Assembly: GCA_019095985.1 (NCBI GenBank)
Contig: CM032669.1
Location: forward strand, 44,680,467 to 44,744,466
Reading direction: 5' to 3'
Length of the DNA stretch: 64,000 nucleotides
From: Streblospio benedicti
Lineage: Eukaryota > Annelida > Polychaeta > Spionida > Spionidae
The position numbers and the translations under genes were made by a program. Positions 39,434-52,454 of this stretch are shown here, in pieces; the first letter of the stretch is position 1, and each line of letters opens with the position of its first letter. The notes beneath the pieces are model-generated. The model did not search any database and had not been told where the DNA came from. It worked only from the letters and a program-made list of their open reading frames with translations.

Positions 39434-40268
39434 AAAGCATTGAAGTGTAATATTTTTTTTTGTAATATCTTCAAAAGATTTGTTTTCTAATGTATGAGAT
39501 TTTTTTGATTTTTTTTTGCTCAGAGAAAATCAGCATTATTTTTTTTCTGAAATGAAACTGACAGTTTATCTTTAAGCATAAATTTTCATATAGTAATGTT
39601 AGACGGCGAGCTAGCAGCACCTACCATGCCCCCCCCCCCAGGATCCTCCGACATTGATACCAAAATGATCCTTCATGTACCCCGCTTCCATTTCAAAAAT
39701 GTTTCCACCAATAAGTTGGGATGAACTACCTAATTTGCATAAAAACAAGATGGCCGTCAGCACTTTTTCGAAGCATTGAAGTGTAATATTTTTTTTTTGT
39801 AATATCTTCAAAAGATTTGTTTTCTAATGTATGAGATTTTTTTGATTTTTTTTTGCTCAGAGAAAATCAGCATTATTTTTTTTCTGAAATGAAACTGACA
39901 GTTTATCTTTAAGCATAAATTTTCATATAGTAATGTTAGTCTCGATCATCCAGAATCTTGTGTGGTTGCCACCAACCAAGATGTCTGGAATCATTCTACA
40001 GTTTTACTTGCAACGGGCAGCTCATGAATATATTAATTTATCAGAAAACTGATATCATAACCAGCCTGTGTGTCCGAGGCTAATAGTAATGATCCTGCAC
40101 CCCAAGGATCCTCCGACATTGATACCCCTTCATGTACCCAGGATCCTCCGACATTACGAAAAATGATCCTTCATGTACCCCGCTTCCATTTCAAAAATGT
40201 TTCCACCAATAAGTTGGGATGAACTACCTAATTTGCATAAAAACAAGATGGCCGTCAGCACTTTTTCG
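39434..40268 (+). repeat. Two interleaved direct repeats
   Basis: R1 (about 168 bp; GCATTGAAGTGTAATATT to CATATAGTAATGTTAG) occurs at 39434-39602 and 39772-39939. R2 (about 128 bp; GGATCCTCCGACATT to GGCCGTCAGCACTTTTTCG) occurs at 39641-39768 and 40141-40268. The order R1-R2-R1-R2 points to a segmental tandem duplication with later local changes. Confidence 0.85.
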
Positions 40269-40775
40269 AGAACAATACGAAATACCATAAATGGAATATC
40301 TTTACTTCTATTTAGCATTTTCAAGTCATTTAAAAGGCTAAACTTACATTATTAATATAGAGGAATACAAAAAAAGTGAAAAAAAAAATCATGGTGTGGA
40401 TAATCTATGATATCCTAATTAGCATAAATCCAAGATGGTCGACTCCAATTTTCAGCATAATTCCCTTTCTTTTCTCTATATAAGCTATTATTCTGTATTC
40501 TGTTCACTGCCAACTTCCTAAAATATACAGCAGGATCCCCTACTGCTATTTCATAACTGTTATTGGGTATATACTTGCATACACTGGCTCATTTGCATAA
40601 AAACAAAATGGCTACCCCCATAGGAAATTCAAGAAAATCCGATTACCGTCATATTATCAGTTTTTATTAGCACTTTGAAGTCATTTAAAAAGGTAAACTT
40701 ACATTATAGATATAGAGGAATACAAACAAGTGAAAAATATCATAGTGTGATGAATTTATGATATCCTAATCAAGG
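40269..40775 (+). repeat. Tandem modules with GATATCCTAAT and ATGGC motifs
   Basis: Two diverged modules (near 40320-40425 and 40675-40770) share ATTTAAAAGG, AAACTTACATTAT, ATAGAGGAATACAAA and GATATCCTAAT. Modules of this kind (AAGATGGC, CATAAAAACAA) also form the arms of the palindromic transposons, so this may be a solo arm. Confidence 0.5.
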
Positions 40776-40879
40776 GCGTATCTAGAATTTAGGAAAAGGG
40801 GAGGCACACATGATGACATCCACTAGGGGGATCTGGGGGGATGCTCCAACAGATTTTTTTTTCAAGGATGCCATTATGG

Positions 40880-41019
40880 TATAATACAAGTTTAAATAAA
40901 CTCAAAAGGGTACGAAATATTTATTATATAATAAATATAAATATAATATTTAATAAATATAAATATAATATTTAATAAATATTTCGTACCCTTTTGACTT
41001 TATTTAAACTTGTATTATA
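40880..41019. mobile_element. Foldback MITE, ~45-bp arms
   Basis: TATAATACAAGTTTAAATAA and AAAAGGGTACGAAATATTTA are inverted at TAAATATTTCGTACCCTTTT and ending ACTTGTATTATA. The AT-rich loop contains repeated AATATAAATATAATATTT. Confidence 0.8.
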
Positions 41020-41109
41020 TTTTATTATGGTACGAGCAGCACCTAGAACATTTTGTAATACTTGCCATTATGGTGTCCTTTCAACTTTGCAATACACTCA
41101 CTGTTTGAG

Positions 41110-42190
41110 TCAGCTATGACCACCAGGCAGTGTATTAGCTACCAAGGCACACCAGAACGGAACTCACATGACAAGGCCTCTAGCACGATGATAAGTAGCA
41201 GAGGGCTAATGACAGAGCCCTGATTCAAACCGACCCCTTCTCCTAACTTTTCACTGTGCTGCTCGTTAAATCTCAATTGACTTCTGGGATTGGAATACAT
41301 GCCCTGAATTACACAAACAGCCGATTCCTTCACCCCTACACTCAGCAGTGCCCACCACAGGTCTTTTCTTGGTATATGGACAAAAGCTTTCTCCTCATCA
41401 ACACACGCAAAATAGAGTAGTTTGTTGGCAACTACTCTTGTACTTGGCGCACTGTGAAGATGACATCAGTTGTGCCTTGATTCAGGACAAATCCGAACTG
41501 CATCGCATCAATATCGACCATATGACGGATGAAAGAGTCCATCACCCTCTCAATCAACTTCATTACTTGGCTGGTGAGCTTGAGCCCACGGTAGTTGCCA
41601 AGGTCAAGAGCTTCTCCCTTAGATTTGTAGAGATTCAGGATGAAACTCTCCTCCCAATCCCTAGGAATTGAGCTGTAAGAAAAGACAGCTTCAGCCAGCT
41701 CCCATATCAGTGCCACACCCTCCTTCTCTGTAGCTTTTAGCATTTCCGCTATGATGCCCTGAAGGACCAGCAGCTCTTCAAGATTTCATTTTCCTGAGAG
41801 CCTTGCAAATTTGTTCTACAATAACTGGAAACGATCGGCCAATTACTGGGGGTACCACCGAGAGCAGAACACAAATCAAACTTAACATTGAGCAATCTTG
41901 CATAGTACTCAACCCATGCCTTCATCTTTTCCGTATCACTGAGTGAGAGTTCTCTTAAACACTCTAATGTCATTGGGAAAGATGTCACGGAGCACTTCCT
42001 TCTCAGCTTCCAACTTAGCACCCCAAACAACACATTATGTCTTATGATTTGCTTCAGTATAGCGATATTGGCTTCATCTGACTTGCCAACTTTGATCAGG
42101 GCCTTGAAATTTTTTAAACGAGCTCTCTTCTCATTGACAGCATCATCTACTCTGACGTCCCACCACCAGGCCTAAGACTTCTATCTTTTA
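41110..42190 (-). mobile_element. LINE (non-LTR retrotransposon) reverse-transcriptase fossil
   Basis: Minus-strand frames encode RT landmarks in order: SIPRDWEESFILNLYKSKGE, NYRGLKLTSQVMKLIERV, MQFGFVLNQGTTDVIF, FACVDEEKAF and GLNQGSVISPLLLIIVLEAL. A region upstream (41749-42190) matches the linker before the RT fingers. Both ends are missing and frames are interrupted. The clade cannot be fixed without alignment. Confidence 0.8.
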
Positions 42191-43319
42191 AAGAGACACC
42201 ACCATTCAGAATACACGATTATTCAAACTGAATTATGTTGTGCACGTTAATGTTCAAGACAATACCTTACTAAAAGCAATGGATAGTGTTGATTTAAACA
42301 AAGTGAAGGTCGTAACTGTCATGTTATTTCGAAAGGGTGCCCCGTCTCAGAGAAAATAAAAGGGGAGGAGCAGACAATCAAGATTGATGCAGTCATATCA
42401 ATAATTAAACGATGCTGTTGTAATTTCAAATAACATTAAAAGTGTGAGATGGCTGAAATAAGTGGGAGATGGGAGAGAGGCAAGAACAATTTGGGAGATG
42501 AGAGAACGAGGCAAAATAATTTACGAGATGGGAGATTGGCAACCCTTATACCCCCCATTTTGTCTGAATATTCAAGCTATATATCATCTATGTTTCTTAT
42601 ACTTCAATGGTGAGTAGACACCAATTACTAATAAGAAAAACCACATTTTTACTGAGATTTCACCAAAATAAGCTATGACGATTTGAACATGCTATGTTAT
42701 ATGACATTATTATTATTATTATGCTATTGGCACTTGGCAGCCATATTGGATTTAACCAGGATTAGAATGGTTAATATAATTTGCATACATTTTTTTCCAT
42801 TAGTTTTACGAGAAACATACTTCTAGACAACAAAATCATCATTCGATCACAAATAGTGGAATATTGCAGTAAAAGTAAGAATTTGTTCGATTCGATGGCG
42901 GCCATCTTGGATTTTTCAAACCCAGTAAAGATTGCACCAGGTCAAAATGTTATAGAATTATATGGATAACTTATTCAGTGAAGACTAAGCAAGAAAAGGG
43001 CTATAAGTATCATACAAAGGGATCATGATCTTAAATATTTGAATTTTTCAGTCAAACGTCAGTTAGGGGTAGGGCAGATGCATTTTTATTTGATATCCCG
43101 CTGGTTGAAAACGAATCAAGGTAATGACATTTCTCTTTTAGAAATATCAAATAGAGTATATAGAGACACGTTTGGCATAATAAGAACATAATCCAACCAT
43201 TAGTTTTGAAATGGGACTCCAAGCAAATATTGGTACATTGTCCCCAAAATTCGAAATGCTGACGTCCATTATTTTGAAGAAGTCAATTTAAGTGAGCATG
43301 CTTTGACGTCATTTACCCG
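42191..43319. other. Repeat-rich spacer without a gene
   Basis: Contains GGGAGATGGGAGA repeats near 42440-42540 ending in GATTGGCAACCC, and ATGGCGGCCATCTTGGATTTT at about 42895 similar to modules of the palindromic elements. No complete element or gene resolved. Confidence 0.4.
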
Positions 43320-44060
43320 GCGATATTTTTCATTTGCATGGATAAAGGCTTGAACACCCCCAGTCAATCATCATTTTATCATTTTTAAAATCCATTTTAT
43401 TTTAAAATAAATCATATTAAAACATTCAACATTCAAGTCAACAACATGAAAATTTACCACCCAAAACTGTTGCTCTTGGGACTTATCTCCGTCAGCTGAG
43501 GCCTGTATTGCGTATTGTGAGAACTTGTAGACTAGCGCTGTGGGTTTTTGGGAGTGTTTTCCATCGCAAAATTGAGCATGGAGATTGACCAATCAGCGTG
43601 GGTTATTGGCGGTGAATTTTGCACGGAATGATAGAATGATATATTTCAAACCGAATCATTTTCCCCCAAATCTCGAAATTAAGCTAAACATTTCATTATT
43701 GTGGTAATAGGCAATTTTAACTCATTGGTCATTTTAAGCCATCTATTGGGATAGGACATGAACTATCATTTGCATGTTTAATGAAGTGATAAAGGCTTGA
43801 ACAGCCAAATTGTGGTATATCATTGTTTTTAATTTTTACGTATCAAGATAACGCTTCAAATACCGATTTGAAAACTTTGGCCACCACCGATTCAAGGCCA
43901 ACAAGCGGAATCGTTTGGCCTGATGGTTCAGCAACATGATACAACCAATGAAAATTTGCCACCCAAAAGTTGCAAACCAAGTGGACTCTCAGATTTGGGC
44001 CCAAGGACTATATCTCCAGCAGCTGAGGCCATGCACATGTGCGCGTACTGAGAACTTGTC
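43320..44060 (+). repeat. Diverged direct repeat pair
   Basis: 43320-43530 and 43745-44060 share TTTGCATG, GATAAAGGCTTGAACA, GAAAATTTACCACCCAAAA, CAGCTGAGGCC and GAGAACTTG in the same order. Function unknown. Confidence 0.6.
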
Positions 44061-45090
44061 CCCATCCTTCTGTACCAAGTACATCTCGTTTGATTATTAA
44101 ATGGATCTGCCCGCAGTGCTAATCATTCTCCGTGGGCAATTTTATATGCTCTGTGTGTTGTGCTTTCCAAGAAACACAGGTATAGGTGGTCAGCTAATGC
44201 GTTACTACTTGTTTATTTATTGGTCAGACCATATTTGGTCAATTGTAAAACCCCTTTTCTCATCCTTATGAGCTTACATGAAGCTCTACAAAGATGTATA
44301 AGTATCTGCACAGAAGATATTGACCACCATAATACCCAGACCCAGGACTGTGGTCACAAACCCGTACACGAATGCATTAGATATGATGAAAGAGGTTTGA
44401 TGATCTTCCACTGCAATCTACGATGGTAGACATACATTTGTAGCTCATGCATCCTGCAGTGGTCCTAGTGATCCCTGTGTCTGAGAAAGTCTGCGTGGAC
44501 TCGTCTGTGTCACCATCTGTCATCACTTAGGCCACTTTGACCAAGTCTATGGAATCCATTGGAATTGGCCCTTTGCTGTGGATGGTGGAATATATAAATA
44601 TGATATAAGATCTCTGTGAGGTAGCCTGATGAGATGGTGGTTAAGACCCATTCCTGGAGGAGGGTTAACTGCCTGAGCATAGGTCCCTCTAACATCATCA
44701 TGAAATACCAACAACTTCAACTTTGGCTGGTTCAGTTGACTCCAGCCATTGCTCTAGTACCGAGCCCAGGCTGTTTGCGTAAGCCCAGTGTCTTGGGACC
44801 AGCCTCCTGCACTGCAGTCTTTTCAATACTAAGTCGTGTTTGTGGGCTGGCCTCGCAGCCCCCCCTGCCACCCCCGCCAACGTTCAACCTGAAAGGTGAT
44901 GACATCTACAGGGGCTAGCTAACAACAACATATATCATCTTGTAACATCCAGTAAGAACACATTGAAAGGAAAATCGGATTTAGAGGTGATGCTCTGGCA
45001 TCTTGTGCTTGGAAAACTAGATTGTGATGGCGCACTTGGGGTTGTGTGGTTTTTCTCGACTGCTCACTTGTCAACTTGTGTTAACTCGAG

Positions 45091-45324
45091 ATGTTTGCTA
45101 CTCTGGCTTCGAGTCAGAAGGTAGATCTGCTGTTGGGCTGAGAGTTGATGTACAACTGCATAGAGATCGATGTAGCCAAGAGCCTCTACAAGAACGATTT
45201 TAGACAGCGTGAGCTGGCCATGCAGTTGACTGACATCAACAAAAAACAATTTAGAATCGTGTTGGCTGAAGTTAGAAGTGACGATCAACTGCAACAGCCT
45301 ATCTACACGGCGTTGACATTATAG
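45091..45324 (+). pseudogene. Unrecognised coding-like frame, interrupted once
   Basis: The frame reads MFATLASSQKVDLLLG, a stop, then ELMYNCIEIDVAKSLYKN and a charged helical stretch with QLTDINKKQFRIVLAEVR to a stop at 45322-45324. The composition is protein-like. AATAAA lies at 45541. Upstream at 44860-44920 a frame with PPPPTFNLKGDDIYRG is similar in quality. I do not recognise the protein; it could be a processed pseudogene or the end of an undetected gene. Confidence 0.3.
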
Positions 45325-46379
45325 TGTTTGGTAATTAAGTGAATGATACAAAATGTGCTCTTTATATGAGCATTTTGACAAAGTATGAATCATATAGCAT
45401 CACACCATGTACAAAGAAAACATTTTAATAGAGAAACAGTAACACGTTCTAGGATGTCAGCATATTATCAGGTGGCTAAATGTTCCCTTTTGTATCATAG
45501 TTTATTGGCAGTGTTAATTGCTATTGTTTGTTGCTATTATAATAAATTCATCTAGAATAAATGTCTGCGAGTGATGTTATCATGATTGTCTACACACAGT
45601 GGTACTTGCTGAAGTTTTTTTAATGAATGGTTCCACTAATTTTCACCTACACACCAAAATCATGACTGGGTCAAGGCAATAAGGAAAAAAAAGTTATGAA
45701 ACAAATATTGCCATTATTAAAAAAGATTACAATTGTGCTACACGCTTTTCAATAATATTTGCTAAATAAAACTTACCTTGCTGTTCAAACAATCACACAA
45801 TATTCGCACTATGTTCATGCATGTACTTACCTTAAATAGTATGACAAATTAACACCTCCCTCGAACCACAATAAATGCAATTTTATTATATTGAATGCTG
45901 TATGATAATCATGAACAGCATATCTTTCTATAAGAAAAACTCACCATCCACCATATTTGCTTAGTGCACATGATGAAAAGAATATACGAAATATCCGTTT
46001 ATAAGTAAAAGTCTGTATATATGCATTTTTAGTAAATTTGGGCGAAAATCGCGATTTAGGGGTAGGGGTAAACAAATAATGATATAATTAATACTAGAGG
46101 GACTATGGTAGTAATGTGTATGCCATTTTGTTCCTAAATGAGTATACTTTTCAATAAACACAATTTTGATGGCTATTTAAACAAACAGGCTTTTCAATAA
46201 ATATGTTAATGTACTTGCTCAAAATCAACGCACCACGTTTTGTGTTACCATGCTGCTTTAGTGACCTCCCTCCATCACTGTGTGTATATATTCCAACAGC
46301 AAATACTATACATAGAAAGGCCAATCAATTAGCTTTCAAATGATACCATATAAGCCTGTGTTCACAGCTTAGTTTTGAT
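45325..46379. other. AT-rich spacer
   Basis: No gene, RNA or element end recognised. Confidence 0.4.
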
Positions 46380-47420
46380 GTAAGGACCGAGTCATTATTT
46401 AAGAAGTGGGGGGTCAGAAGTTTTTCTAGACATCGGTGTTTCTAATTTCTGACCCCCCCACCCCCACCCCACGGGTTTGCAAATCAAACATATGACCCCC
46501 ACGCGTTTGTAAATCAAACATATGACCCCCCCACAGGTTCGCAAATCAAACATATGCCCCCCCCCCCAACATCGAAATATATGCCTGAAATATGAACTTC
46601 AGACACCCCACTTAGTATATATAACTTACCTAGCATATGACACCCACATTTCCACATGCCCTGGGTATGTATTAGCATAGCATTGTACTGTCATATCTGC
46701 AGTACAAATTTGCAAATATATTTAGCTTTATAAATGAAACTACGAATGAATGAAACTAGCTTTACCCCAGTTTTTTAAATGCAATAAACAAAATGTAATA
46801 CAAACTGTATATATGAACTTGTCATGATATAAAAGGTATTTTAAGTGAATTAAGAGAGAGCGATTTAATCTTCAATCTGTTATTTTGAAAACAAAGGTAA
46901 AAGAATTTATATTGTATTTTCCGATAAAGATAATGTTTCTTGGGGAAGGCACTAATAACTTAAAGATTTTTTTTCTATCCAATCACTAAAATCCTCTGTC
47001 AAAAGTATTTTGGCAAATATGAGCAATACAATTCCATGTGTTGAGTGTTGACATATCAAACTAGGTACAAAATTACAAGATATATTATACAACCAAATGA
47101 TTGATCACATACCAAAGAAATAGATCAGGGCGTTCTACCAACATTTATTAAGAAATATAAACGCTTGCGACGGCCCCTTTCAGTAAATTTACAAAATTTG
47201 AACATTTGATCCCCCTAGTAAAATTTCAAGAATCAGAATATTCTTCAATTTTAAACTTCTGACCCCCCCCCCCCCAACTTCCATTTTGAAACTTCTGACC
47301 CCCCCCCCATAACATTCAAAAACTTATGCCCCCCCAACAACATTCAAATTCAAACATCTGACCCCCCCCCAGTTTTTTTCCGACCCCCCACGGCTTAAAT
47401 AATGACTCGGCCCTAAGGGC
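46380..47420 (-). repeat. Dispersed G-tract repeat, copy B (inverted relative to 12660-13700)
   Basis: C-tract units ATCAAACATATGACCCCC at 46480-46560, then the AT-rich part (TTATTAAGAAATATAAACGC) and more C-tracts, in the reverse complement order of copy A. Confidence 0.7.
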
Positions 47421-49480
47421 TAATTAAATCAGTGGAAGGGTGTTTCAGTGTTTCCGATTTTTTTCTCTGACCGTTCAATAATGAAGTATCCAAAACTTTT
47501 TTATTGTCAAGGTTGTATAACATCCAACAAGTCAAACATTAAAGCCAAGATATCAGGCTTTAACAATATATGTGTCTCCAAAATCCCAAAGGGTGGGGTG
47601 GGGTTCGACCTGCACTGTGTGGAAGCGAGGCGGGTGGCGATCGTCACCCCTCATCATTTACCACACTAAACCAAAATGTAAACAAATTTATAACAGCAAT
47701 TATTTCACTGAAACACGAACTATTGGTTCAAATCTTAATTGCACATATTATTTTATTTTGATAATATATGCCAAGATACAAAAAACAAGAGGATTTTATG
47801 CTTAATTTGTCTGTTTGAGTATTTATTTTGACCCTTACTGATGTAGGTAAATGTCATCACAGATGCGGGGTAACGGATCTAAAAAAAATGTCTTGGTGAT
47901 GATGGTAACACATCATGTTATATAATTATAGATACATGTTATATTTCAAAATCTTAGAAAAACTTATTTGTTCTATGGAAAAAATAACATGTGGGTGGGT
48001 GTCGGAGTGAGATTTGTGCTTTATTTTACAAGATTAATGCCCTACAGCTCACCCACACAATAGTAGGGAAGTTTGGCCCAAAAATTCANNNNNNNNNNNN
48101 NNNNNNNNNNNNNNNNNNNNNNNNNNNNNNNNNNNNNNNNNNNNNNNNNNNNNNNNNNNNNNNNNNNNNNNNNNNNNNNNNNNNNNNNAACAAATGTAAT
48201 ACAAACTGTATATATGAACTTGTCATGATATAAAAGGTATTTTAAAGTGAATTAAGAGAGAGCGATTTAATCTTCAATCTGTTATTTTGAAAAACAAAAT
48301 AAAAAAGAATTATATTGTATTTTCCGATAAAGATAATGTTTCTTGGAAGGCACTAATAACTTAAAGATTTTTTTTCTATCCAATCACTAAAATCCTCTGT
48401 CAAAAGTATTTTGGCAAATATGAGCAATACAATTCCATGTGTTGAGTGTTGACATATCAAACTAGGTACAAAATTACAAGATATATTATACAACCAAATG
48501 ATTGATCACATACCAAAAGAAATAGATCAGGGCATTCTACCAACATTTATTAAGAAATATAAACGCTTGCGACGGCCCCTTTCAGTAAATTTACAAAATT
48601 TGAACATTTGATCCCCCTAGTAAAATTTCAAGAATCAGAATATTCTTCAATTTTAAACTTCTGACCCCCCCCCCCCACTTCCATTTTGAAACTTCTGACC
48701 CCCATAACATTCAAAACTTATGCCCCCCCACAACATTCATATTCAAACATCTGAACTCCCCCCAGTTTTTTCCGACCCCCGGCTTAAATAATGACTCGGC
48801 CTAAGGGCTAATTAAATCAGTGGAAGGGTGTTTCAGTGTTTCCGATTTTTTTCTCTGACCGTTCAATAATGAAGTATCCAAAACTTTTTTATTGTCAAGG
48901 TTGTATAACATCCAACAAGTCAAACATTAAAGCCAAGATATCAGGCTTTAACAATATATGTGTCTCAAAAAATCCCAAAGGGTGGGTGGGGGTTCGATAC
49001 CTGCACTGTGCGGAAGCGAGGCGGGTGGCGATCGTCACCCTCATCATTTACCACACTAAACCAAAATGTAAACAAATTTATAACAGCAATTATTTCACTG
49101 AAACACGAACTATTGGTTCAAATCTTAATTGCACATATTATTTTATTTTGATAATATATGCCAAGATACAAAAAACAAGAGGATTTTATGCTTAATTTGT
49201 CTGTTTGAGTATTTATTTTGACCCTTACTGATGTAGGTAAATGTCATCACAGATGCGGGGTAACGGATCTAAAAAAATGTCTAGGTGATGATGGTAACAC
49301 ATCATGTTATATAATTATAGATACATGTTATATTTCAAAATCTTAGAAAACTTGATTTGTTCTATGGAAAAAAATAACATGTGGGTGGGTGTCGAAGTGA
49401 GATTTGTGCTATTTTGCAAGATTAATGCCCTACAGCTCACCCACACAATATTGGCATGTACTGGCAAGGCTGGCCAAATA
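46788..49480 (+). repeat. Near-identical 1.3-kb blocks on both sides of an assembly gap
   Basis: 46788-48080 and 48189-49480 are almost the same, offset about 1400 bp, differing mostly by single bases and homopolymer length. The left copy stops in the 100-N gap. This pattern is expected when two haplotypes, or one collapsed tandem, are scaffolded end to end. Confidence 0.85.
48089..48188. other. Assembly gap, exactly 100 N
   Basis: A run of 100 N, the usual placeholder for unknown length. Confidence 0.99.
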
Positions 49481-50589
49481 TTCACATTAAAGTCATTCTT
49501 GCAAGAAATCAAGCAATAACAGAATAAGCTAGAAACATCCCTCAACACACACAAAGGGATATAGCATTGTCTGGGAAAACCATCCAATGACACTTTCACT
49601 TGACACTTGCTTACCACCCACATAAAATGGTGCCCCATTAAGTTGAATTGTTAATTGAACTAATTTTCAAGCCAATCCCCCCGTCCCACACACACACACA
49701 CAAAAACATAAACCCTTAGTTTTTTTTCATAATGGGCCATGATAAATGGTCTCCATACTGTATTAATTCTCATAGTCTGGAATAAAGTTATCTGTTATTT
49801 TAGATAGTTCAGCTTTTTGTATTATCAATCCTTCGAGTTAAAATGCAATAACCTAGCCACTCTAATAAACTGCTACAATTTATTTATAAATTCACATTTT
49901 ATTGAAGTATGTACGTTCAATGTTTATAATTGTTTTTATTTCAGATACAAAAAGACAATAATCCAATTAACCTTTTATTACAATCAATCTTGCCAAATCA
50001 GTGAACACTGGCCCAAGCTTTTACATCAAATTTGAGTAATTTCATGGCATGTCTGTGGTAGCTATAATTTAGCTAGCTCGCTGTCCCCCTCCTCATCTGT
50101 AAAACCCAGCCGCCAGTGTGCCAGGATCTTCTCATTTATTTTGTGGTGAGCCCTCACCCCAGTTGATCCTCTACAAGGCTCTTGAAAACTTGATATTGTC
50201 GAAGACTTTCTCTTCACTTTGCCCTTCCTGTTTTGATAAAAAAAACGTGATCTGCAATTGAAAAACACTTCTTTCAGCTAAATCTTTCAAAACTAAAACA
50301 TAATGTATGTTAAAATTTAATCACTTTTCTAATCAGTAATTCCAATTTTTATCAACTAGTTTAATACAAGTCTGGTTTAACATTATCTAGTGTGTTTTGT
50401 TGTTCCATCTATTCAAAGATGATCTGATGAGTTATCGTTGTTGTATTAGTTTCAATCAGAATACTAAGATGAAAAGAGACTATTGTTGTTTAGTCATCAA
50501 TATTAAATGGTTCTTGCTTAACGTCCGTTGTGGTATAGTGTGGTGGAGGGTTGCGCCCACCCGGGGCCGCGGGCGTGGGGGCATCAGTA
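49481..50589. other. Intergenic sequence, no gene seen
   Basis: Only a short CA repeat (49688-49702) stands out. No exon supported. Confidence 0.4.
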
Positions 50590-52454
50590 TCTCTGGAAAA
50601 GAAAGTATACGGTCATTATCTAGATTCAACACATTGCAAAATCCATCTGGCAGAGGTGGACATGGGTGTGGCCGCTACCATCACAAATGGACATTTGAAG
50701 CTACCAGTTTCAGCTTAATCCCAGTAACAAAAATCACCATTGCCAGAATGTTTGAGTGGTGGGTTGTGACCGCCAGACTCATTTAACGATGACCCCAAAA
50801 TCCATCTAGATGGACATATGAGGGTAACCAGTTCAAACCAATTGTAAAGAAGTGTTCAGAACATGTCCCATCTAAAATACCATTGGAATATTTCATGGTG
50901 GGTTGTGCCTGCCAAAGCTAGTTCAAACTAATCTAGATGGACATATGAGTGTTCAAAAATTGTAAAGTGTTCAGAACATGTCTGGCGATCTTAAAATGCC
51001 ATTGCTAGAATATTTCAGTGGTGGGTTGTGTCTGCCAGAAGCCCCCAAAGACCCCCACCCCCGATATCCATCTAGATGGACATATGAGCGAACTAGTTCA
51101 AATCAATTGCAAAATGTTTGACATGGTTCTAGTTATGTTAAAATGTCATTGCCAGACAAATTAATTGGTCGGTTGTACCTGCCAGAAACCCCCTAAAATT
51201 CCACCCCAATATCCAGCTAGATGGACATATGAGGTATCTTTATTTGAAACCAAATGGAATTTCATTGCCAAACACTTCTATTGGTGATTTGCACCTGTCA
51301 GGTAATGCCATACCCCCAGATTCTGTTTCAAATTATCTTAAATACAAATGTTTATTTTTCAAATAATGAACAAAACGTAATGGTGCATTTATTTTTAGAA
51401 AACAGGACACATTTTATTAGCAAAATTTTGGTAGTAATTGCAAAAGCAAGACAATAATGAAAATCAATTAGGTTTATTCACTACCTTCCTTACTACACCT
51501 TGAACATTACCTTACTAAGATATCAGTTTATTACTAGTCACATGCACCATCCTATGAAGTTATCAATCGTCATCATCCTCATCTGGATCAGAATCCCCAC
51601 TCCATTCTTCAATCTCCCATTCATTCATTATATATTTACTGCACTTATTGTGTTAACTTCACAATCACCTGCAATCTCATCTTCATTTTTTCTTCCTCAT
51701 CAACCCCAATATTCTGTTGATTGTTGTCACCAAAAAGTGCATATGATACAGTTGGCCCTTCAAACCACTTTTGGTTTCAAAAAACAAACAAAAAACAATT
51801 GTGTCCTTCACTGACCACCCATAGTCAGTTGGTGACAAGCCATCCGCAGGGAAAGTGGTTGTTGCTCGTGTCCACAACACTGTAATGTTCTGGTATGTAT
51901 GACCAACTGTTGCTTACCATCAATTGTTTCTACACTTGCATCATTGTTATCCCATACACATGTAGTAGCAAAATGCTGGTCGAGACAAATCCCATCTGGT
52001 GCATCACGCTCGTTATCTTCAAGTGAATAGGCAAATTCTGTCTCCAGTGCCTTTGCCTCACATATACATAGGTATCTTTGACCCAGTGAGTGATGTTAGG
52101 CCAAGGCCCATGGCAGTGTGTTTCCGCGATTTGACTATTCTTTTTATTATTTGGAAAAATTGTAGATTGCATCAGATGCCATGGAAATTGCTTTGCGACC
52201 AATTATATCATCATCATTTCGCTTCATGCCGCCTAATAAAATTCGAAAGAAATTTTCCAATTGTGTGGGTATTTCGGGTGTATTTTTCTTCCACTTTTCA
52301 ACTGTAACAGGATCAGGGGTCTTTGTCGTTGGGAGCTGCAATATAACAGATCTAAGATGAAGCACAGCCCATGCTAACTTGCTATTCTCCTCATAGCGTT
52401 CAGCATCATCATGAAGCCTAGCCTTTGCTTCACCTTCTTGGATCGTAGAGCCCT

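Noticed and set aside
39258-42550. A single 3.3-kb transposon bounded by CAGAGATCATG and GATTGGCAACCC
   Set aside because: Ends share TCCCACTT / GGGAGATGGG style motifs, but are not inverted copies of each other and no target duplication was found.
47448-49195. Repeated short ORFs starting MFPIFFSDRSIMKY
   Set aside because: Their recurrence reflects the duplicated block around the gap; changes between copies shift the frame, so no coding constraint.
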